DNA of 64,000 bases. It comes from Mycolicibacterium gadium (GTDB taxonomy: Bacteria; Actinomycetota; Actinomycetes; Mycobacteriales; Mycobacteriaceae). The position numbers were made by a program, and so were the translations under genes. Below the pieces are notes generated by a model that did not search any database, had not been told where the DNA came from, and saw only the letters and a list, made by a program, of their open reading frames with translations. Position 1 is the first letter of the stretch. The number at the start of each line of letters is the position of its first letter. Below, in pieces: positions 54,847 through 64,000 of the stretch. The stretch spans positions 1,736,001-1,800,000 of the forward strand of contig NZ_AP022608.1 in assembly GCF_010728925.1 (NCBI RefSeq). The letters run 5' to 3'.

Positions 54847-56481
54847 CTACTCGACGCCGATCAGCAGAGCGTCGCCGCGATGGCCCGTGTGGTACGTGAC
54901 GATCTCGGCGGCCAGGTGTTCGCGGTGGACGTGCTCCGCCAATGCATCGCCGACCCCTGCGTCGACACCCGCACCGGTGAGCACGGTGACGAGTTCACCA
55001 CCGGCGGCGAGCAGCAGATCGATCAGTCCGGCGCCTGCCGTCGCGACGTCCTTACCCACGATCAGCACCTCGTCGGCCGCAATGCCCAGGCCGTCGCCGG
55101 GCTCGCAGGCGCCTGCCCACGTGAGCGCCTCCTCGGTGGCGACACGTACTGATCCGTGCCTGGCGCCCGCGGCGGCCCGCGCCATCGTGTAGCCGTCGTC
55201 GACGGCTTGCCGATCGGCGTCGTGCATGGCCAGGGCGGCGAGCCCCTGCACCATCGACGCCGTCGGCACCGGCACCACGTCGATACCCCACCCGCTCGCG
55301 GCGGTGCAGCCCGCCACCAGTTCTTCGGCCGCGACGTATCCGTTCGGCAACACCATGATCTGCGCCGCACCTGTATTGACCAGGGCGTGGAGCAGGTGTT
55401 TGGCGCTGACGGGTCCACCGGCCTGGAGTTGCAACACGTGTGCGCCCTCGCCCGCGAACAGTTCCTCGGCGCCGGCACCGTCGACCACGGCGAGCACGGC
55501 CCGTTCCCTGGCCCATCCGCCGGACGGCCGCGGCCCCACCGCACCGGTGAGCGACGTGATCTGGATACGGCTCAGCGTGCCCAGCGACAGCCCCGCTTCA
55601 ACTGCGGCACCGGCATCATCGGCGTGCACATGCACGGAGTACTGGCCCGCGTCGGCCGTCGTCGCGATCGCCACTGACTCCCCGAGCCGGTCGAGGCTGC
55701 AGCGAAGGGTCTCCACCCCGGCTGCGTCGCATCCGCTGAGCAGGTACATCACCTCGAATTGGGGCGACGTGACCGTCGCGGCAGCGGCGACGGGGGCCTG
55801 CGGCGGAGACGGCACGTACTCCTCGCGATGCCGGACGTGGCCGGTCAAAGTGGCGGTCATCGCATCCAGCAGTACCAGCAGGCCCCGCCCGCCGGCATCC
55901 ACTACGCCGGCCTCGGCCAGCACGTCGAGTTGCCCCGTGGTCTCGTCCAGTGCAAGGGCCGCGGCGTCGGCAGCCGCCGCGACCACCGCGGCGATCCCGG
56001 AATCGGCGGCACCCGCATCCTCGGCGGCACCCGCCGCATCCTGGAGCACCGAGACGATCGTGCCGGGAACCGCTTCACCCATCGAGGTGACCACCAGGGC
56101 TACCGAATGCCGCAGTGCCGCCCCGAACAGCGCCCCGCCGACGTCGGCGAGGACGCCGCCGCGATCGGCGGCCGCAGAGGCGGTGACATCGGCAAGCCCG
56201 CGCAAGATCTGGGACAGGATCACGCCGGAGTTACCACGTGCCCCCTGCAGAGCGCCACGCGCCAGCGCGGCGGCGATATCCACCACGTTGTCGGATGCCG
56301 CCAGCGCGTCGGCCTGCGCCCACGCGCCACGCATGGTGAACAGCATGTTCGTGCCGGTGTCGGCGTCGGCGACGGGGAACACGTTGAGCCGGTTGATCTC
56401 GTCGGTGTGGGTGATGAGGTCGCCGACGGCGGTGTACGCCCAATCCCTCAATGCGGAGGCGTCGAGCCGCCGATCCGACAT
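54847..56481 (-). CDS. DAK2/FakA-like kinase-domain protein
   Basis: A 544-residue protein. The N-terminal DhaL (DAK2) domain has NVFPVADADTGTNMLFTM, the metal and ATP-binding aspartates, and GARGNSGVILSQILRG. The C-terminal part matches the FakA/YloV-type domain. In Staphylococcus, FakA phosphorylates fatty acids bound by FakB; dihydroxyacetone kinase activity is less likely because no DhaK partner is present. In M. tuberculosis this locus is annotated as two open frames (Rv2974c and Rv2975c), whereas here it is one. It precedes recG by 2 bases. Confidence 0.88.
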   Translation of the reverse strand: MSDRRLDASALRDWAYTAVGDLITHTDEINRLNVFPVADADTGTNMLFTMRGAWAQADALAASDNVVDIAAALARGALQGARGNSGVILSQILRGLADVTASAAADRGGVLADVGGALFGAALRHSVALVVTSMGEAVPGTIVSVLQDAAGAAEDAGAADSGIAAVVAAAADAAALALDETTGQLDVLAEAGVVDAGGRGLLVLLDAMTATLTGHVRHREEYVPSPPQAPVAAAATVTSPQFEVMYLLSGCDAAGVETLRCSLDRLGESVAIATTADAGQYSVHVHADDAGAAVEAGLSLGTLSRIQITSLTGAVGPRPSGGWARERAVLAVVDGAGAEELFAGEGAHVLQLQAGGPVSAKHLLHALVNTGAAQIMVLPNGYVAAEELVAGCTAASGWGIDVVPVPTASMVQGLAALAMHDADRQAVDDGYTMARAAAGARHGSVRVATEEALTWAGACEPGDGLGIAADEVLIVGKDVATAGAGLIDLLLAAGGELVTVLTGAGVDAGVGDALAEHVHREHLAAEIVTYHTGHRGDALLIGVE

Positions 56482-56598
56482 GCCCCACCTCCCGCCGCTA
56501 TGGCGACGCGCCGCTGACTCGAGGCGCCGCCGTCGGCGCTAGCCTAGCCATTCGGCCTGACAGCGCCTTGGTGAACGTCCGCGCTTGTGGAGACCATT

Positions 56599-56627
56599 TT
56601 GGTGATCCTTGGCGTGGCCGGTATCCT
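56599..56627 (+). promoter_or_regulatory. Promoter for rpmB (-35 TTGGTG, 17-base spacer, -10 TATCCT)
   Basis: TTGGTG at 56599-56604 and TATCCT at 56622-56627 are separated by 17 bases, the optimum for the housekeeping sigma factor. It would give a leader of about 70 bases before the rpmB start. Confidence 0.5.
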
Positions 56628-56650
56628 GGTCAGGTTGTCGGGTCGACCCG

Positions 56651-56666
56651 CCGCCGTTAGCGGCGG
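56651..56666 (+). other. Hairpin in the rpmB leader
   Basis: CCGCCG-TTAG-CGGCGG is a perfect 6-bp stem with a tetraloop, lying between the promoter and the ribosome site of rpmB. It may stabilise the leader. No known L28-binding element was recognised. Confidence 0.35.
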
Positions 56667-56706
56667 AAACCCAGGCCCCCAAGTACTGATTCGAGGAGTT
56701 CTACAT

Positions 56707-56901
56707 ATGGCTGCCGTGTGCGATATCTGCGGGAAGGGCCCCGGCTTCGGCAAGTCGGTGTCGCACTCCCATCGCCGGACCAGCCGTCGGTGGGATCCGA
56801 ATATCCAGACCGTGCGCGCCGTGACCCACCCCGGTGGCAACAAGAAGCGCGTCAACGTGTGCACGTCATGCATCAAGGCCGGGAAGGTCTCGCGCGGCTG
56901 A
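56707..56901 (+). CDS. rpmB: 50S ribosomal protein L28, zinc-ribbon (Cys-containing) form
   Basis: A 64-residue L28. It carries CDICGKGPGFGKSVSHSHRR and CTSC near the end, the paired CxxC motifs of the zinc-binding form as opposed to the zinc-free paralogue made under zinc limitation. GAGGAG precedes the ATG at 56707. It is divergent from the DAK gene and convergent with ung. Confidence 0.96.
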   Translation: MAAVCDICGKGPGFGKSVSHSHRRTSRRWDPNIQTVRAVTHPGGNKKRVNVCTSCIKAGKVSRG

Positions 56902-56957
56902 CGCCCTCATCGCCGCGCGCTCGCTGCCGGCGACTACCCCGGCGCGCGTCGGAGCGA

Positions 56958-57638
56958 CTAGGGAAGGCGCCAGTCAATCGGGTCGGCGCCCATCTTTTCG
57001 AGTAGTTCGTTCGCACGGCTGAACGGTCGCGAGCCGAAGAAACCCCGCGACGCCGACAGCGGCGACGGGTGCGGCGACTCGATGGCCACGCAGTCGGCGC
57101 CCAGCATCGGCTTCAACGTGGATGCGTCGCGGCCCCACAACACCGCGACCAAGGGCTGCCGCCGTGCGACCAGTGCCCGGATCGCACACTCGGTCACCGC
57201 TTCCCAACCCTTACCCCGATGCGACGCCGGTGTCCCCGGCCGGACGGTGAGCACCCTGTTCAGCAGCATCACGCCACGTTCGGCCCATGGCGTCAGATCA
57301 CCCGTCGCGGGTGCCGGATAGCCAAGATCGTCGACGTACTCGGTGAAGATGTTGGCCAGGCTGCGCGGCAACGGCCGTACCTCGGGTGCCACCGAGAAAC
57401 TCAGCCCGACGGCGTGGCCCGGCGTCGGATACGGATCCTGGCCGACGATGAGAACCCGTACCTGCTCGAACGGGAAGGTGAAGGCACGCAACACATTCTG
57501 ACCAGCAGGCAGATATCGTTGGCCGGCCGCGATCTCCGCGCGCAGAAACTCCCCCATCTGGGCGACCTGTGCCCGCGCGGGTTCGAGCGCACTCGCCCAT
57601 CCTTCTTCGACGATTTCATTCAGCGGTCGTGCGGTCAC
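56958..57638 (-). CDS. ung: Uracil-DNA glycosylase
   Basis: A 226-residue family 1 glycosylase that removes uracil from DNA. The catalytic Asp is in [21 protein letters not shown] and the His in [33 protein letters not shown] is the third family block. Rv2976c equivalent; it follows thiL by 38 bases and converges on rpmB over a very G+C-rich 56-base gap. Confidence 0.97.
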   Translation of the reverse strand: MTARPLNEIVEEGWASALEPARAQVAQMGEFLRAEIAAGQRYLPAGQNVLRAFTFPFEQVRVLIVGQDPYPTPGHAVGLSFSVAPEVRPLPRSLANIFTEYVDDLGYPAPATGDLTPWAERGVMLLNRVLTVRPGTPASHRGKGWEAVTECAIRALVARRQPLVAVLWGRDASTLKPMLGADCVAIESPHPSPLSASRGFFGSRPFSRANELLEKMGADPIDWRLP

Positions 57639-57676
57639 GATGGGTCAACTTAGCGTGCCCGAACGATTGGAGTCGA

Positions 57677-58633
57677 TCAGAACGACTGCCAGCCCGCTTG
57701 CCCGTGCCACGGCTGCCCGTCCAGCAGGACCCTCGCCGGACCGTCGAGCACCCGTCCGATCACCCGCCAGTCGGGCGGCGGTGGTCCCGGAAACGTCGCG
57801 ACCAGCGAATGGTCCTCGCCTCCGCCGAGCACCCAGTCCGACGGATCGACGCCCAGCGCGGTGCCTGCTGCGGCAAGCGGATCGCGGTCCGGGCTCAGCA
57901 AATCCGACGACAGATCGATGCCGACCTCGGACGCCCGCGCGATGTGTCCGAGATCGGCCATCAGACCGTCTGATACGTCGGTCATCGACGTCGCACCGGC
58001 TTCCGCGGCGACGCGGCCCTGGCCGTACGGCGGCTCCGGTACCAAGTGGCGGCGGCGCAATTCTTCAAAACCGTCAATATCGTTGAGCCACAACGCATAA
58101 CCGGCGGCAGACCACCCGCTGTCGCCGACGACCGCGATGGTTTCACCGGCTCGTGCACCGTCGAGCCGAACCGCGTCGCGGCCGCCCAGATCGCCAAGTG
58201 CCGTCACCGAGATCACCCACTGCGGCGCCGTCACCAGATCGCCACCCACGATGCCGGCGCCGAGGAGCCGCGCCTCGTGCCACAGGCCGTCGGCCAACTC
58301 CACCGCTTGTGCTGCGGCGGTTCGGCCCGGCGCCCCGAACGCGACGACGAACGCGATGGGCGTCGCACCCATCGCCTCGATATCGGCCGCGTTCTGCGCG
58401 ATCGCCTTGCGTCCGACATCGTGCGGCGTCGACCAGTCCAGCCGAAAATGGCTCCCCTCGACGAGCATGTCCGTCGACACGACCGTCGCCCCGCCGCCGG
58501 CCCATACGACCGCCGCGTCGTCACCGGGCCCCAGCACCACCGAGTCCGGTTGCTCGCGGTCCGCGACCAACCGGTCGATGACGGCGAACTCGCCCACCCC
58601 GGCCAGCGTTTCAGGGGGCTCGTCGCTCATCAT
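57677..58633 (-). CDS. thiL: Thiamine-monophosphate kinase
   Basis: A 318-residue enzyme of the PurM/AIR synthase-like fold that makes thiamine diphosphate. Metal and ATP sites appear as LGPGDDAAVVWAGG and DVSDGLMADLGHIAR. AGGGGAGG precedes the tandem ATG start (MMSDEPPE), so either Met may be used. Rv2977c equivalent. Divergent from the AsnC-type small protein. Confidence 0.95.
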   Translation of the reverse strand: MMSDEPPETLAGVGEFAVIDRLVADREQPDSVVLGPGDDAAVVWAGGGATVVSTDMLVEGSHFRLDWSTPHDVGRKAIAQNAADIEAMGATPIAFVVAFGAPGRTAAAQAVELADGLWHEARLLGAGIVGGDLVTAPQWVISVTALGDLGGRDAVRLDGARAGETIAVVGDSGWSAAGYALWLNDIDGFEELRRRHLVPEPPYGQGRVAAEAGATSMTDVSDGLMADLGHIARASEVGIDLSSDLLSPDRDPLAAAGTALGVDPSDWVLGGGEDHSLVATFPGPPPPDWRVIGRVLDGPARVLLDGQPWHGQAGWQSF

Positions 58634-58707
58634 GTCGCCTCCCCTGAGCTGCGGTACGTTTGGTCCCTGCGGCGTGGAGTCTATGCAGCAAGAGGGAGGA
58701 CAGCCCG

Positions 58708-58950
58708 GTGGCCGAGGCGTTCATGCTGATTCAGACCGAGGTGGGCCGCGCTGAAGTCGTCGCCAAACAGCTCTGCGCCCTGCCCGGTGTGGTGTCGGCC
58801 GAATACGTCACCGGTCCGTACGACGTGGTGGTCCGCATCGGCGCGCAGAGTGACGACGAGCTGCAGGCCAGCGTGGTTCCCAGCGTTCAGCAGGTGCCCG
58901 GCATCACCCGCACCCTGACCTGCCCGATCGCCGACGGGGCGCGCCCATAG
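58708..58950 (+). CDS. Stand-alone Lrp/AsnC ligand-binding (RAM) domain protein
   Basis: An 80-residue protein that is only the effector-binding alpha-beta domain of Lrp/AsnC regulators, without an HTH: AFMLIQTEVGRAEVVAKQLC, then VVSAEYVTGPYDVVVRIGA. GTG at 58708 is chosen because AGGGAGG lies before it. Such single-domain proteins may sense amino acids or modulate a partner. It precedes the DUF3515 gene. Confidence 0.88.
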   Translation: MAEAFMLIQTEVGRAEVVAKQLCALPGVVSAEYVTGPYDVVVRIGAQSDDELQASVVPSVQQVPGITRTLTCPIADGARP

Positions 58951-58953
58951 AGT
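58948..58953 (+). promoter_or_regulatory. -10 element TAGAGT for a leaderless DUF3515 gene
   Basis: TAGAGT overlaps the stop codon of the AsnC-type gene and ends 7 bases before the GTG at 58961, with no ribosome site. Confidence 0.4.
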
Positions 58954-58960
58954 TTGGGCC

Positions 58961-59533
58961 GTGGACGACACCGAAACCCGCGACGGCCCGCCAAGGGTCC
59001 TGATGATCGCGGCGATCGCCGTGGCCGTCGCCGCCATCGGCGCGATCCTCGTCTTCGCGGCGCTTCGGCAGACCCCCCCGACTGAAAAGCCCGTCGCGAT
59101 CGTCGCTGTGCCGGCACCGTACGCCGACAGCGCGGACTGTCGGACGTTGGTCGACGCACTGCCCGAACGCCTCGGCGACTTTCGGCGCGCCGCAGCTGCC
59201 GACCCGGCGCCACCGGCCGCCGCCGCGTGGCGTGCGGCTCCCGACGGCGAGGCCGTGATCCTGCGGTGTGGTGTGGACCGGCCCGCGGAGTTCGTCCTCG
59301 GCAGCCCCCTACAGGTGGTCGACAAGGTGTCGTGGTTCCGGGTGGGCGAAGCAGGGGCGGGCGAAGACGCAGGCGCCGACCAAGGGCGCAGCACATGGTT
59401 CGCCGTGGATCGTCCGGTGTACGTCGCCTTGACGCTGCCTGCGGGCTCGGGGCCCACGCCGATCCAGGAGATCTCGCGGGTCATCACGAAGTCGTTGCCC
59501 GCCAAGGCAGTTGACCCTGCACCAGTGGGTTAG
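58961..59533 (+). CDS. DUF3515 membrane-anchored protein
   Basis: A 190-residue protein. One N-terminal transmembrane segment ([20 protein letters not shown]) is followed by an outside domain with Cys residues in [15 protein letters not shown] and [11 protein letters not shown], typical of actinobacterial DUF3515 proteins. It occupies the position of Rv2980 next to ddlA. The function is unknown. Its end overlaps the convergent ddlA by 4 bases. Confidence 0.85.
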   Translation: MDDTETRDGPPRVLMIAAIAVAVAAIGAILVFAALRQTPPTEKPVAIVAVPAPYADSADCRTLVDALPERLGDFRRAAAADPAPPAAAAWRAAPDGEAVILRCGVDRPAEFVLGSPLQVVDKVSWFRVGEAGAGEDAGADQGRSTWFAVDRPVYVALTLPAGSGPTPIQEISRVITKSLPAKAVDPAPVG

Positions 59534-60687
59534 CGGAGCCCGGTGCCGCGCTTGCGTGCTGTTTCGACCATGGTGGCCAACAGCGTCGGGTAGTCGACAC
59601 CGCTGGCCGCCCACATCCTCGGAAACATCGAGATGGTGGTGAATCCCGGCATCGTGTTGATTTCGTTGATGATCGGGCCGTCGTCGGTCAGGAAGAAATC
59701 GACACGGGCCAGACCCTGGCAGTCGATGGCGTGGAACGCGCGAATCGCCAACTGTCGCACCTCATCTGCAATGCTGTCGTCGACCTTGGCGGGGACGTCG
59801 AGCTCAGCGGCGTCTTCGAGATACTTCGTCGCGAAGTCGTAGAACGAGTCTTCGCGACCGCGGACACCCGCCACCCGGATCTCACCCACAGTGCTGGCTT
59901 CTACGCGGCCGTCGGGGAATTCCAGTACGCCGCACTCCAATTCACGTCCAAAGACTGCCGCCTCGACGATCACTTTGGGGTCGTGGCGCCGCGCCAGCTC
60001 GATCGCCGCGGGCAGCTGATCCCACGCCGTCACCCGGCTCACGCCGATCGACGATCCACCGCGCGCGGGCTTCACGAACACAGGCAGTCCGAGCCGTTCG
60101 CGTTGCTCCAGGTCCAGCGTCTCCTGCCGCGACCGGAGCACGACCTGATAGCCGATCGGCAGGCCCTCCGCGGCCAACAGCTTCTTGGTGAACTCCTTGT
60201 CCATCCCCGACGCGCTGGCGAGCACGCCCGCACCGACGTAGGGCACCCCGGCCAGCTCGAGCAGCCCCTGGATCGTGCCGTCCTCGCCGTACGGGCCGTG
60301 CAGCACCGGGAAGACCACGTCGACGGCCTCCAGCACCTCGGGGGCACCGCGGCCGACCGACAACAGTTCACCACGTCGTCCCGGGTCGGCGGCGAGGGCC
60401 AGCTCCCTTCCCGACTCGCCGGTGACCTGCGGCAACCGGCCGTCGGCGATGGCCAGGGCGTCGGGCTCCGCGTCGGTGAGCATCCACGCGCCCTCAGGGG
60501 TGATGCCGACGGCGACCACTTCGAAGCGTTCCGGATCGAGGTTGCGCAAGATGCTGCCTGCGGAAACGCAGGAGATCGCGTGCTCAGAGCTGCGGCCGCC
60601 GTAGACGACGGCGACGCGAACACGCCGGGCCGCGCCCAAGCCCGATGTCGCCGCCGGCGCGGCCCCGTGCTCATCGCTGGCAGTCAC
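59530..60687 (-). CDS. ddlA: D-alanine--D-alanine ligase
   Basis: A 385-residue ATP-grasp enzyme that makes the D-Ala-D-Ala dipeptide for peptidoglycan and is the target of D-cycloserine. [15 protein letters not shown] binds the first substrate; [30 protein letters not shown] and [17 protein letters not shown] are family signatures. Rv2981c equivalent. It lies downstream of a PLP-enzyme gene, and a hairpin is present in the 61-base gap. Confidence 0.96.
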   Translation of the reverse strand: MTASDEHGAAPAATSGLGAARRVRVAVVYGGRSSEHAISCVSAGSILRNLDPERFEVVAVGITPEGAWMLTDAEPDALAIADGRLPQVTGESGRELALAADPGRRGELLSVGRGAPEVLEAVDVVFPVLHGPYGEDGTIQGLLELAGVPYVGAGVLASASGMDKEFTKKLLAAEGLPIGYQVVLRSRQETLDLEQRERLGLPVFVKPARGGSSIGVSRVTAWDQLPAAIELARRHDPKVIVEAAVFGRELECGVLEFPDGRVEASTVGEIRVAGVRGREDSFYDFATKYLEDAAELDVPAKVDDSIADEVRQLAIRAFHAIDCQGLARVDFFLTDDGPIINEINTMPGFTTISMFPRMWAASGVDYPTLLATMVETARKRGTGLR

Positions 60688-60731
60688 AACCTAGAGAGGC
60701 TACCGTCCAGCCCCACCGCGGGTCGCTTCAA

Positions 60732-60756
60732 TATCCTGACCTGCGGTTTCAGGATA
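60732..60756 (-). repeat. Inverted repeat TATCCTGA/TCAGGATA between the PLP gene and ddlA
   Basis: A perfect 8-bp inverted repeat with a 9-base loop covers the stop codon of the PLP-enzyme gene. It may be a weak terminator or an operator that lets ddlA be regulated apart from gpsA. No T tract follows. Confidence 0.45.
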
Positions 60757-61852
60757 ACGCCTGTTCGAAATCGCTGATCAGGTCGTCGGTGTCCTCGATG
60801 CCCAGCGAGATCCGGGCGAATCCGTCGGCGACGGGATCGCTCCAGCGAGCGCGGCGGTCCAGCGAGGTGTGGATGCCGCCGAAGCTCGTCGAGGAGATCA
60901 GCAGCGCGCTGCGCTCCACGAGGGAGTGCACGGCCTGCGCGCTGTCCAGTTCGATTGCGACGAGCCCGCCGAACCGCTTCATCTGCAGGGCCGCGATCTG
61001 GTGTGACGGATCGTCGGGCAACCCGGGATAGCGGACCGAGCGCACCGCCGGATGAGTGAGCAACATCACCGCGAGCGCTTGTGCGTTGTGGCACTGCCGT
61101 TCGAACCGCAGGCCCGCGCTGCCCAGACTTCGCAACACCAGCCACGCCTCGAACGGACCGAGAATTGGACCGGCAAGCAGACGCTCCTGCTCCACGGCGG
61201 CCATCAACTCCGGATGGCTGCCCGCGACATATCCCGCAATCAGATCGCTGTGTCCCGACAGTGATTTCGTCGCGCTGGCGACGACGAGGTCGGCGCCGAG
61301 GGACAGCGGCTGCTGGCCCAGTGGCGTCGCGGTGGTGTTGTCGACCACGAGCGTCGCCCCCCGGCGCCGGCAGTCCATCGCCAACCGGTGCAAATCGACG
61401 ACATCGAGCCCGGGATTGACCGGCGTCTCCGCGAGCACCACGTCCGCATCGGCGGTTGCGGCACACATCGCAGCGCATGCCACCTCCACCACCGTGACCC
61501 CAAGTGGTGCAAGGTATTCCCTGGCATAGCTGCGAACCTGGTTGTAGCCGTCGGCAGGCACCACGAGTTTGGTGCCGGGCTTGGCCAGCACACGCAACAC
61601 TGCGGTGATGGCGGCCATCCCGGAACCGAACGTCAACGCGGTGGCGGCTCCTTCGAGTTCTGCGAGCGCCGACTCCAGTTGTCGCCACGTGGGATTCGAA
61701 TACCGCCCGTACTTGTCAGACGGCTCCGTCTCGTCCGGGGAGAGATGAAACGTCGACGCGAGCACGGGAGGCGATACGACTGGGCTTCCCGAAACCGGTT
61801 CCGAGCCAACTGCTTTGACGCTGCGAGTCGAATCGCCGTATAGACCGTCCAC
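60749..61852 (-). CDS. Cys/Met-metabolism PLP enzyme (cystathionine gamma-lyase/synthase-like)
   Basis: A 367-residue fold-type I PLP enzyme. The cofactor Lys is in VVASATKSLSGHSDLIAG; YSNPTWRQLESALAELEGA, SGMAAITAVL and LVVDNTTATPLGQQ are typical family blocks. Candidate reactions are cystathionine gamma-lyase or gamma-synthase, methionine gamma-lyase or homocysteine formation; sequence alone does not separate them. It lies 3 bases after gpsA, so it is co-transcribed. M. tuberculosis lacks it at this site. Confidence 0.88.
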   Translation of the reverse strand: MDGLYGDSTRSVKAVGSEPVSGSPVVSPPVLASTFHLSPDETEPSDKYGRYSNPTWRQLESALAELEGAATALTFGSGMAAITAVLRVLAKPGTKLVVPADGYNQVRSYAREYLAPLGVTVVEVACAAMCAATADADVVLAETPVNPGLDVVDLHRLAMDCRRRGATLVVDNTTATPLGQQPLSLGADLVVASATKSLSGHSDLIAGYVAGSHPELMAAVEQERLLAGPILGPFEAWLVLRSLGSAGLRFERQCHNAQALAVMLLTHPAVRSVRYPGLPDDPSHQIAALQMKRFGGLVAIELDSAQAVHSLVERSALLISSTSFGGIHTSLDRRARWSDPVADGFARISLGIEDTDDLISDFEQALS

Positions 61853-61855
61853 GTC

Positions 61856-63543
<1,688 letters not shown>

Positions 63544-63596
63544 CAGTTCTTCATCGCGGTGGCCGCGTGACTACTCGATAGGGAATCATTTGAGAG

Positions 63597-64000
63597 ATGA
63601 CGGAAGCCGATACCGAGATCCTCGAGACCGACACCGGATCGACGACCGGCACCGCGCAGCCGGCGACGTCGACTCGTCCCGGGGCACCCCAGTCGGGAGA
63701 TTCTGCGCCTGAAGCACCACCGGCTGCGACATCGCAAGCGGTCGACAACGCCCTGCCGGAAGACCGCTACCTCAACCGCGAACTGAGTTGGCTCGACTTC
63801 AACGCGCGCGTCCTTGCGCTCGCCGCCGACCCGTCGCTGCCGCTCCTCGAGCGGGCGAAGTTCCTCGCGATCTTCGCGTCCAACCTCGACGAGTTCTACA
63901 TGGTTCGAGTGGCGGGACTGAAACGACGCGACGAGATGGGGTTGTCGGTGCGGTCGGCGGATGGCCTGTCGCCGCGTGAGCAACTACGCCGGATCAACGA
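63597..64000 (+). CDS. ppk: Polyphosphate kinase 1, N-terminal fragment (cut by window edge)
   Basis: The frame from ATG 63597 gives a Thr/Pro/Ala-rich leader of about 55 residues, then [20 protein letters not shown] and [20 protein letters not shown], the unmistakable N-terminal domain of PPK1, which makes inorganic polyphosphate from ATP. About 134 residues are in the window; the catalytic His residues lie beyond it. Rv2984 equivalent, 53 bases after fbiD. Confidence 0.95.
   Translation, partial: MTEADTEILETDTGSTTGTAQPATSTRPGAPQSGDSAPEAPPAATSQAVDNALPEDRYLNRELSWLDFNARVLALAADPSLPLLERAKFLAIFASNLDEFYMVRVAGLKRRDEMGLSVRSADGLSPREQLRRIN

Noticed and set aside
56902..56957. G+C-rich repeats between rpmB and ung as a terminator
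   Set aside because: Several partial pairings exist but no single convincing stem could be fixed by eye.

Overview
The window is a G+C-rich actinobacterial chromosome segment from a mycobacterium, most likely a fast-growing Mycolicibacterium-type species. From about 15.0 kb to the right end the gene order follows the Mycobacterium tuberculosis Rv2901c-Rv2984 backbone almost gene for gene (DUF2469, rnhB, lepB, rplS, lppW, trmD, rimM, KH protein, rpsP, dacB2, ffh, glnD-glnB-amt, ftsY, smc, acyP, osmC, mutM, rnc, DUF177, sepIVA, coaD, rsmD, pyc, VKOR-DsbA, lipN, AKR, HNH, recG, DAK, rpmB, ung, thiL, ddlA, gpsA, fbiD, ppk). The large virulence-lipid (PDIM/PGL) block that separates the sepIVA and coaD homologues in M. 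tuberculosis is absent; only a hemerythrin-like gene lies there. No tRNA, rRNA, insertion sequence, prophage or CRISPR array was recognised.

Left part (1-15 kb): an accessory oxidative catabolism or biotransformation cluster. It holds an aldehyde dehydrogenase (cut by the window edge), three short-chain dehydrogenases, an AveC-like membrane protein, a cytochrome P450, two paralogous periplasmic-binding-protein-fold proteins without signal peptides or permease partners, a MoxR-type AAA ATPase with a VWA partner, a SnoaL/NTF2-fold protein, two paralogous DapB-like NAD(P)-binding reductases, and a single-chain tandem TetR regulator. Five promoter-proximal sites share a 14-bp near-palindrome (consensus ACCWAAKATYTGTT), which suggests one local regulon, perhaps run by the tandem TetR protein. 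Substrate and pathway are unknown; the parts would suit hydroxylation and stepwise oxidation of a hydrophobic (terpenoid, steroid-like or cyclic) compound.

Middle part (15-43 kb): housekeeping genes for ribosome assembly and tRNA modification, membrane targeting (ffh, ftsY), nitrogen sensing (amt-glnB-glnD behind a GlnR-like array of 11-bp-spaced half-sites), chromosome organisation (smc), RNA processing and DNA repair (rnc, mutM), and cell division (sepIVA, preceded by 9-bp-spaced GTNAC repeats resembling an MtrA site). Insertions relative to M. tuberculosis are a diflavin reductase with an IdeR-like box, a second tandem D,D-carboxypeptidase, and a type 2 IPP isomerase between ftsY and smc.

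Right part (43-64 kb): CoA and pyruvate metabolism (coaD, pyc), rRNA methylation (rsmD, with an apparent CTG start), exported disulfide formation (DsbA-VKOR), an esterase and two aldo-keto reductases, recombination and repair (recG, ung), a DAK/FakA-like kinase, ribosomal protein L28, thiamine (thiL), peptidoglycan (ddlA), a Cys/Met-metabolism PLP enzyme, glycerol-3-phosphate dehydrogenase, coenzyme F420 biosynthesis (fbiD) and the start of polyphosphate kinase.
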